The translations under genes were made by a program, and so were the position numbers. A stretch of 7,977 bases of DNA from Thermoflexales bacterium (lineage in GTDB: Bacteria; Chloroflexota; Anaerolineae; J036; Brachytrichaceae): the NCBI GenBank assembly GCA_017998555.1, contig JAGOCU010000089.1, positions 1-7,977 of the forward strand, given 5' to 3'. Below the pieces are notes generated by a model, which did no database searches, had not been told where the DNA came from, and saw only the letters and a program-made list of their open reading frames with translations. This document shows, one piece after another, positions 1-5,700 of the stretch. How positions within the stretch are numbered: the first letter of the stretch is position 1; the number at the start of each line of letters is the position of its first letter.

Positions 1-13
1 GAGCCTTGAGTTC

Positions 14-28
14 CCTTGACGACCAAGG
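14..28 (+). promoter_or_regulatory. Small stem-loop overlapping the transposase Shine-Dalgarno
   Basis: CCTTG at 14-18 pairs with CAAGG at 24-28 around a five-base loop. The right arm includes most of the AAGGAG ribosome binding site (25-30) of the transposase that starts at 36. A stem this short is weak, but partial masking of the ribosome binding site is a common way to keep transposase translation low. The regulatory role is inference. Confidence 0.3.
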
Positions 29-35
29 AGAAACA

Positions 36-1013
36 ATGACAACCACAATTCTTGGAATCGACATTGCCAAGTCCAGCTTCCACGTTGTGCTGGTGGCTGA
101 CGAGGGTACTGCTGATCGCAACTTCTCGAATTCGGCCAAGGGCTTCGCGACGCTGGCGACCTGGCTGAAGGCCCATCGGGTGCAGAATCTGCATGCCTGC
201 ATGGAGGCTACCGGCCGGTATGGCGACAAACTCGCCCATTGGCTGTTCGATCAGGGTCACATCATCAGCGTCGTGAACCCCGCCGCGATGCACTACTACG
301 CCAAAGCGCGGTTGCATAACAACAAAACTGACAAGGTCGACGCCGCAACGATTGCCGAGTACTGCCAGCGCGAAAAGCCTCAGGCGTGGACGCCCCCTCC
401 TCCTGAAGTGGCTGAATTACTGGATCTTTGGCGGCTTCGTTGCAAGACAGTCAAGACCCGGGATGCCGACCGCAATCGCCTGGCTTCCGGTCTTCGCTCC
501 AAGGCTGTCCACGACTTGCTGAAAGAGGCGATTGCGTTCGCAAACGCCCAGATCAAGCATATTGAAACTCTCATCCGCGATCACATCAAGGCCCACCCTA
601 ACCTGGAGCACGAGTATGTTCGTGTGCGCTCCATTAAGAGCATTGGCCCCATCACCGCCGCAATGTTCGTGACCCTCCAACTGAAACGGTTTCCGAATGA
701 GCGGGCTGCGGTTGCCTTCACCGGGCTGAATCCGCGCATCGTCGAGTCTGGTTCCTCCGTCCGGCGCAAGACCAAGATCAGCAAACGGGGCGACTCGCGA
801 ATCCGCAAGGCTCTCTACTTCCCCGCTATCAACGCCTGTATCTGGAACCCCATCGTCAAGCGGCAGGCCACTCGACTTGCAAAGGCTGGCAAGACAAACA
901 TGGCCATCATCGTCGCGGCCATGCGAAAGCTTGTCTGCCTGGCCTACGGGGTGATCAAATCCGATCGACCGTTCGATCCAAACTTCCGCAAACTTGCCCA
1001 CGCGACCCCTTGA
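36..1013 (+). CDS. IS110-family transposase (DEDD/RuvC-like recombinase)
   Basis: This 325-residue protein has the usual length of IS110-family transposases, which excise and insert their element through a RuvC-like DEDD domain and a C-terminal domain with an essential serine. The visible acidic residues are D9 (GIDIAK), E57 (MEATGRY), D99 and D102 (KTDKVDA). The C-terminal domain carries serines 238, 240 and 241 in ESGSSVRR, followed by KISKRGDSRIRKALY. In the bridge-RNA-guided IS110 subgroup the enzyme works with an RNA from the element's non-coding end. The ATG at 36 is chosen because AAGGAG lies 5 bases upstream; an in-frame TTG at 6 would add ten residues without a better site. The frame is intact, so the enzyme may be active. 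Its codon use is less GC-biased than in the two downstream genes, which fits transfer. Family assignment is firm; the subgroup is not settled. Confidence 0.93.
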   Translation: MTTTILGIDIAKSSFHVVLVADEGTADRNFSNSAKGFATLATWLKAHRVQNLHACMEATGRYGDKLAHWLFDQGHIISVVNPAAMHYYAKARLHNNKTDKVDAATIAEYCQREKPQAWTPPPPEVAELLDLWRLRCKTVKTRDADRNRLASGLRSKAVHDLLKEAIAFANAQIKHIETLIRDHIKAHPNLEHEYVRVRSIKSIGPITAAMFVTLQLKRFPNERAAVAFTGLNPRIVESGSSVRRKTKISKRGDSRIRKALYFPAINACIWNPIVKRQATRLAKAGKTNMAIIVAAMRKLVCLAYGVIKSDRPFDPNFRKLAHATP

Positions 1014-1015
1014 CA
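1010..1015 (+). promoter_or_regulatory. Outward-facing consensus -35 hexamer at the IS right end
   Basis: TTGACA, a perfect sigma70 -35 box, overlaps the transposase stop codon (TGA at 1011-1013) and points out of the element. No good -10 box follows at 16-18 bases in the inserted state, where the sequence at about 1032-1040 reads AGGATGCCT. In circularised IS110-family elements a -35 box in the right end can meet a -10 box in the left end and form a junction promoter. The position, about 13 bases before the inferred boundary, fits such a half-promoter. The left-end half is outside the window, so this is inference. Confidence 0.4.
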
Positions 1016-1028
1016 ATCGAGACGGTAT

Positions 1029-1115
1029 CTCAGGATGCCTGCACGATTCTTTTCGCCTGAGAGCGACGCGCGCCTAGTTTCTGCCCGTGCTTTTCGCTGA
1101 AGGCGGTCCGGAACT
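1029..1115 (+). repeat. Dispersed-type direct repeat, copy 1
   Basis: This stretch starts with CTCAGGATGCCTGC (1029-1042), identical to 1293-1306. It ends with a 26-base segment (1090-1115) that matches 1350-1375 at 21 of 26 positions. Both copies also share GTTTCTG in between (1077-1083 here), while the rest has diverged. It contains no convincing gene. It looks like non-coding dispersed repeat sequence directly abutting the insertion sequence. Confidence 0.6.
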
Positions 1116-1149
1116 GCTCAGAAACCAGGCCCTTCATCAATCTGCGGAA

Positions 1150-1302
1150 GCATCCTGAGCGGAGGTCGGCGGCCGAGAAGAGCTTGGCCCGGCCGTACCA
1201 GCCGGCCGCAGTCGAAGGACGCTTCCGCTGTCAAATGGAGCGCAGGCGTCCTTCGACTGCGCGCATCAGCGCTTGCGCGCCGATGCGCTCCGCTCAGGAT
1301 GC
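1150..1302. repeat. Nested inverted repeat (MITE-like or palindromic intergenic repeat)
   Basis: An outer perfect 15-bp inverted repeat (1150-1164 with 1288-1302, containing CATCCTGAGCGGAG and its complement) encloses an inner perfect 15-bp inverted repeat (1208-1222 with 1246-1260, containing GTCGAAGGAC and its complement). A third 7-bp pair lies at 1261-1267 and 1282-1288. The words TCCTTCGACTGCGC and CTCCGCTCAGGATG are reminiscent of intergenic repeats I associate with several environmental high-GC genomes, which is recollection and not a search result. No open frame here has a plausible ribosome binding site or recognisable product. It may be a short non-autonomous element or a structured RNA. 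Confidence 0.65.
1208..1260. repeat. Inner 15-bp-arm stem-loop
   Basis: The arms 1208-1222 and 1246-1260 are perfectly complementary around a 23-base loop. This is the strongest simple hairpin between the insertion sequence and the SDR gene. No T-run follows the right arm, so it does not look like an intrinsic terminator. Confidence 0.65.
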
Positions 1303-1382
1303 CTGCGGTTGTTGTGTGCGCTACCGCGCACACGCCGTTTCTGGCCGCTCTTTCCGCCGAAAACGGTCGGGAACTCAGGATG
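1293..1382 (+). repeat. Dispersed-type direct repeat, copy 2
   Basis: This is the second diverged copy of the unit at 1029-1115, offset by about 260 bases. The first 14 bases are identical and the stretch 1350-1375 matches copy 1 at 21 of 26 positions. The copy runs into a third CTCAGGATG word (1374-1382). The two copies flank the nested inverted repeat, which gives the whole 1029-1390 region a composite structure. From about 1391 to 1481 I see no gene, repeat or site. Confidence 0.55.
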
Positions 1383-1481
1383 ACAATCATGTGGGGCGCG
1401 CGCGAAGACAACGCTATGAGCAAAGACAGAGTCACCGCTTGCGTTATCAGCGTGGGGCCTGCACCCTTGGCCGGATTAGTT

Positions 1482-1537
1482 AGGGAGAAGGGGAGAAAGG
1501 GAGGGAGCGTTTGTTCCTCCCCTTCTTCCCTTCTTCT
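1482..1537. repeat. Purine-tract/pyrimidine-tract stem
   Basis: A run of 26 purines (1482-1507) is followed, after CGTTTG, by a run of 24 pyrimidines (1514-1537). Pairing 1485-1506 with 1515-1536 gives 15 Watson-Crick pairs out of 22, and four of the seven mismatches would be G-U pairs in RNA. It could act as a terminator for transcription leaving the insertion sequence, or adopt unusual DNA structure. No T-run follows, and the SDR promoter starts 22 bases later. Confidence 0.5.
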
Positions 1538-1559
1538 GTTGAAGTCCTCCTTGTATCAG

Positions 1560-1587
1560 TTGACGAATCGCCCATCCCGTCCATAAT
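1560..1587 (+). promoter_or_regulatory. Sigma70-type promoter of the SDR gene
   Basis: TTGACG (1560-1565) and CATAAT (1582-1587) each match the housekeeping consensus at five of six positions and are separated by 16 bases. Transcription would start near 1594, leaving a leader of about 47 bases before the SDR start at 1641. No operator-like symmetry is obvious around it. Confidence 0.6.
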
Positions 1588-1640
1588 CCCAACCCAGATG
1601 CGGCGTCGACCCTGATCGGCGCGCAATCGGGGGGAATCTC

Positions 1641-2435
1641 ATGAGCGACACCTATGTATTGGTCACCGGTTCATCGGGCGGGCTGGGCGCCGAAATCGCC
1701 TCCTGTCTCACGCGTCTGCATGCCCGCAACGTGATCGTGAGCGGTCGCAGCGAGCAGCGCCTGCGCCCGGTTGTCGAGCGGCTGGCCAAAGAGAACCCGG
1801 CCATCAAGGCTATCGCGATTCCCGCCGACCTGTCTGAGATGGATGGCGCGAGCCGGCTGTTTGCCGGGATCGCCGAGCGCGGGCTCGTCGTCGACGAGTT
1901 GGTCAACAACGCCGGGGCGAGCGCGCCCGGGAGCGCCCTTGACCTCGACACGGGCGTTGTGCGATCCGAAATCGTCCTCGACTACATCTCCGGGGTCACC
2001 CTGACGATGCTGTTCCTCCACCACCTGCGTGAGCATGGCGCGCAGAACGGCCGGGTGATCCAGATCCTGTCGATGGCCGCCCGCTTCAACGCCATGCCGA
2101 ATTTCTCCCACTACAACTCGGCCAAGAAGGCCTTTGACGCGTACACCAAGGGGGTCGAGTACGAGACCCGTCGAGCGGGCATCGCGGTTCAGTTTCACCG
2201 GGTCTACCCCGGCGCGATCTCGGGCACCAAGATCGCAACGAGCGGGATCACCGAGAAGAACAAGGGCATTGCCCTGTCAGCCGCCCAGGTCGCCGACGCC
2301 ATTGTGCGCGAATCGCGCCAGGGCAAACGCGTCATCATCCCCGGCTTTGTCAACAAGCTCGCCTACATCGCCGCGCCGTTCGTCCCCCAGTTCATCACCG
2401 ATCGGGCGTTCTACAAGACCTACGGGAAGGACTAG
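1641..2435 (+). CDS. Classical SDR-family NAD(P)-dependent oxidoreductase
   Basis: This 264-residue protein has the length and layout of a classical short-chain dehydrogenase, a cytoplasmic Rossmann-fold enzyme that oxidises or reduces a carbonyl/alcohol with NAD(P)(H). It shows the dinucleotide-binding motif TGSSGGLG (9-16), the NNAG motif (89-92), catalytic S144, Y158 and K162 in YNSAK, and PG at 190-191. The arginine in the SGR sequence after the second strand suggests NADP(H), which is inference. The position that normally holds the catalytic Asn appears to be Asp (D114 in VLDYISG), judged by eye. The ATG at 1641 has a G-rich Shine-Dalgarno (1629-1635) about five bases upstream. The gene has its own promoter and stands alone, so the substrate cannot be predicted. 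Fold is certain; function beyond redox is unknown. Confidence 0.93.
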   Translation: MSDTYVLVTGSSGGLGAEIASCLTRLHARNVIVSGRSEQRLRPVVERLAKENPAIKAIAIPADLSEMDGASRLFAGIAERGLVVDELVNNAGASAPGSALDLDTGVVRSEIVLDYISGVTLTMLFLHHLREHGAQNGRVIQILSMAARFNAMPNFSHYNSAKKAFDAYTKGVEYETRRAGIAVQFHRVYPGAISGTKIATSGITEKNKGIALSAAQVADAIVRESRQGKRVIIPGFVNKLAYIAAPFVPQFITDRAFYKTYGKD

Positions 2436-2453
2436 AGGCTGTTTGAAATCATG

Positions 2454-2502
2454 CGGCGAGATCACCATCCCCGCGCTTCGCACGGGGATGGTGATCTCGC
2501 CG
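2454..2502. terminator. Perfect 20-bp-arm hairpin after the SDR gene
   Basis: The arms 2454-2473 and 2483-2502 are perfectly complementary around a nine-base loop, and two further pairs can form inside it. It starts 18 bases after the SDR stop codon and lies between two + strand genes, so it is well placed to end SDR transcription or stabilise its 3' end. It lacks the T-run of a classical intrinsic terminator. A mobile palindromic repeat is the alternative. Confidence 0.55.
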
Positions 2503-2504
2503 GG

Positions 2505-2518
2505 TATTCCCGGGAATA
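2505..2518. repeat. 14-bp perfect palindrome TATTCCCGGGAATA
   Basis: This self-complementary site begins two bases after the large hairpin and ends six bases before the -35 box of the next gene. It could be an operator for a dimeric regulator upstream of the giant gene, or an extra stem of the preceding hairpin. The sequence shows only the symmetry. Confidence 0.45.
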
Positions 2519-2524
2519 GCCCCA

Positions 2525-2552
2525 TTGCGCATTTCCCGCGCGTCCCTATACT
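2525..2552 (+). promoter_or_regulatory. Sigma70-type promoter of the giant surface-protein gene
   Basis: TTGCGC (2525-2530) and TATACT (2547-2552) are separated by 16 bases. The -10 box matches the consensus at five of six positions and the -35 box at four of six. Transcription would start near 2559 and leave a leader of about 55 bases carrying GGAGG (2602-2606), eight bases before the ATG at 2615. Confidence 0.5.
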
Positions 2553-2614
2553 CTCCCGATATCGCTACGGGGTCACGCGCGCCGCCACATAACGGCGCCG
2601 CGGAGGGGGAGAGC

Positions 2615-2707
2615 ATGAACGTTAACAAGTCCATACGGGTATTCATCGCGGTCGGGATTGCGCTGCTGGGCACGGGCGCGCAGCCTGTTGCCCCGAGCGC
2701 CCTGGCC
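2615..2707 (+). other. Sec-type signal peptide
   Basis: Residues 1-31 have a short basic start (K5, R8), a hydrophobic core (VFIAVGIALLG) and an Ala-x-Ala-type cleavage context, SALA before GS, with cutting expected after A31. No lipobox cysteine follows the core; the first cysteine is C41. Export across the cytoplasmic membrane is therefore expected, with the mature protein secreted or attached later through its C-terminus. Confidence 0.8.
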
Positions 2708-5700
2708 GGAAGCCCCGGGGGCGGCCTCGTCGGCTGCATGACCTTCACGCCGCCTCCGAACGGACCGTTCTCCGTGGGCGACTCATACTCCGAGTCGGGG
2801 TTGACCTTGACGGGCAGCCCCTTCCATCTCAGCGACGGCTCGGGAACCAGCCTCGGCCGTGCCAGCAAGAGCGACTCGAGCCACGCGGGCGGCTCACCGC
2901 CCGAGATGCAATTGAACAACATCACGGTGGAGACGAGCACGGTCTCGCTCTCGCTCAATTTCACCAAGATCGAGTGGAAGTACGCTGAACGCGGCGGCAA
3001 TATCAATCTCTCGATCAACGGCGAGCTGGCCAACTTCGAAAACTTCGCCGACATGAACGGGGCGCTGTTGGGCGGCGTCCACGTTGCGGTGACCGGCGGC
3101 AACGGCCAGGACAACGGCGAGGTCACCCTGTATGGCGAGATCTCCTCATTCGGCATCGGCGGGCAGGAGCTGTGGATCGACGATTTGTGCTTCACTGACG
3201 CGGTCGATCCCATCGGCAACCAGCCGATCAACACCAAGAGCGATCTCGGCGATGCGCCGGACAGCGCCAACCACTTCGGATCGCCCTACGCCAACACCGC
3301 CTACGCTTTCCCGGCAACCGTGCTCGGGAAATTCCCGAGCACCTTTGACCCCGCGACGGCGCCCCCGGCTCAGGGTCAGGGGCCCAAGCACCTCAGCACC
3401 GCCCACATGTGGTTGGGCGCAGCCGTGACGGCCGAAAACGAGGCCGACCAGCCGCCCGACAGCGACGGGTTCACCAATATCCTGAACGGCGGGGCGGACC
3501 TGGCCGATATGGACCGGGCCGACGACGGCTGGCTCAATCGCTACACCGCAGTCTTCACCGATTGCGAGACCACCGAGCTGGTGGTGCGGGTCACCCGCAG
3601 CAGCATGCCCCTGCCCCCGACGATGGGCAATCTCTTCCTGAACGTGTGGTTCGACGGGATGGGAAACCAGCCCCTGCTCCCCAGCGATGGCGATTGGCAG
3701 GATCTGAAGGATTGCCCGAATGGCACCGGCGTCCCCGCCTTCGCCCGCGAGTGGATCGTGCGGGATGCGCCGATCCCGATGATCCCGACCAATTCAGCCC
3801 AGGTATTCACCATCACGACCAACCTGGTCCCGAACAACTCGCCCACCCTCACCCACTGGCTGCGCTTCAGCCTGAGCGAGCAGCAGGCCATCACCCGGAC
3901 CAGCGCCGATGACGCGGATGGGCGCGGCCCGGTCAATGGCTTTCGGATGGGCGAGACTGAGGATTACCTCTACGAGTCGCCGCCGCCGCCCCCGCCGCCG
4001 CCGCCCGCCGGCAAGACCGACCTGGGCGACGCGCCCGACAACACCAATCACTGGGGCAGCGCCAACACCGCCTACACCTTCCCGGCCCTGACCCCTGGCC
4101 GTTACCCGACGGTATGGAACAGCGGCGTGGCCCTCGACCCGAGCGGGCCGATTCACCAAAACAGCGCGATCGAGGGCATCCTCGGGATGAACATCACCCG
4201 CGAGGACGAGGCCGACCTTGGCCCCGACGCGGACGTGGTCAACAACATCAAGACCGGCGGCATCGACAGCGCCAACTACGATCAGGCCGACGATGGCTGG
4301 CTCAACCCCGGCGCGCCGTTTCCGAATTGCGCGACCACAACGTTGAAGGTTCGCGTGCGCAAAGGCCCGGCCGCGGTCATGCCGACCATGATCCTCAACG
4401 TCTTCTTCGACGGCAACCGGGACGGCGACTGGAACGACATCGGCCAGTGTCCGCCCGACGCCGCCGGCGTGGCGCAGCGCAGCAACGAATGGATTGTCCA
4501 GAACTGGGTCGTGAACATGACGGGCATCCCCCTGGGCGGCTTCTTTGACTACACGGTGCCCACCCGGTTGATCCTGAATTCGGCCCCGACCCTCACCCAC
4601 TGGGTGCGCTTCACCCTGAGCGACGGGCCGGCCGTCCTTGATACTGCGCTGATACCCGCGCGCGCGGATGGGCGCGGCCCGCTGCAACCCGGTTTCTTCA
4701 AGAACGGCGAGACCGAGGACTACATCATCGAGGGCCAGAACCCCCAAGGCCAGCCCGGGGTGCTGACCATCGACAAGAGTGTCATCAATCCGTTTGGCGC
4801 CAACACGGCCGGCAAGATCATCACCTACGTCATCGAGCTCCAGCACACGGGCGGCACGCTGGCGGCAAGCACGACCCTGACCGACCCGTTGCCGGCCCAG
4901 GTGATTCCGGTCGGCCTGCCGGTCGTCAGCAATCCGATCCCCAGCGCCGGGCCCTTGGTCGCGTCCCTGGCCGGCAACCTGATCACCTGGAACGGCTGGA
5001 TCAACCCGGGCGGCAAGATCCGGATCGAACAGCCGGTGCGGGTCAAGCCCTGCTTTGGCGCCGGCCCGCGGACCATCACCAACCGGGCCTACGCGCTGCA
5101 AACGGCGACGGCCGGTGGCGGGGTGATCGCGGACCAGGTCGACATCGACGAGTTCTGTCTGAACGGGGTCGCCTGGGGCGGCGGTATCACCTACACCACC
5201 CAGCTTGCGACACCGTATGTGTTGCCCGGCGACATCATGATTGTGCGGGCGATCTATACCAACACGACCAACATCCCGATCCCGCTGCGGGTCAGCCTGA
5301 ATGGCCTGCCGCCTGGACAGCCGCGCTTCCTGGCGCCCGAGAAGCCGGATGTTGAGCTGGATCGCTGCCCGGGCCCGGATGCCGAGCGGGTCGTGGTGCC
5401 GCCCAACGGCAGCGCCCAGCGGGTCTACTCGGTACGGGTGCCCAACGGACGCCCGCTCGACATCTGGACCCAACCCGGCGACGTGGATGGGGACGGCACA
5501 TTCGATGCGGCCCTGCGGATGAGCTTCTTTGACATCTTCACCGAGGTGAACCTGGCGTCGAACCCGGATGCCGAGCTCTCCCAATTCGCCTGCCGGGCGA
5601 CAACGGTCTCGGCCAACTATGCGCAGACGGATCTGGGCGACGCGCCAGACGGCAGCAACCACCCGGCGGCGGGCATGAGCGCGTATCCCGCGATCCCGGC

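Larger units (their letters stand above)
1..1030 (+). mobile_element. IS110-family insertion sequence, left end missing
   Basis: The window opens inside an IS110-type element, 35 bases before its transposase start. Elements of this family lack classical terminal inverted repeats and target-site duplications, so no such ends were used to place it. The right boundary is inferred at about 1028-1030, where a 14-base sequence (1029-1042) begins that is repeated exactly at 1293-1306 in host intergenic DNA. A CT dinucleotide at 1029-1030 would fit the short core used by some family members. The left non-coding end, where the IS110 subgroup encodes its bridge RNA, would lie before position 1. An IS1111-type layout, with a longer right end after the gene, cannot be excluded. 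Confidence 0.65.

Noticed and set aside
16..21. TTGACG as a -35 box for the transposase
   Set aside because: The start codon follows only 14 bases later, leaving no room for a -10 box and leader.
6..35. An upstream TTG start for the transposase at position 6
   Set aside because: The ATG at 36 has AAGGAG at ideal spacing, and family members start a few residues before the GIDIAK motif, as here.
1029..1390. CRISPR array
   Set aside because: The repeats are diverged, few and irregularly spaced, include inverted copies, and no cas gene is present.
1184..1586. Two overlapping + strand open frames of 95-99 codons between the insertion sequence and the SDR gene
   Set aside because: They cross the inverted repeats and the purine tract, have no convincing ribosome binding site, and their composition simply follows the repeats.
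2436..2449. GGCTGTTTGAAA right after the SDR stop codon, which resembles the terminal bases of some insertion sequences
   Set aside because: No inverted partner was found in the following intergenic DNA and there is no transposase nearby, so it is likely chance.
2449..3270. A 273-codon open frame on the - strand covering the promoter and start of the giant gene
   Set aside because: It runs through the perfect hairpin, the palindrome and the promoter. It has no recognisable domain, and lies opposite the signal-peptide-encoding frame. Treated as a shadow.
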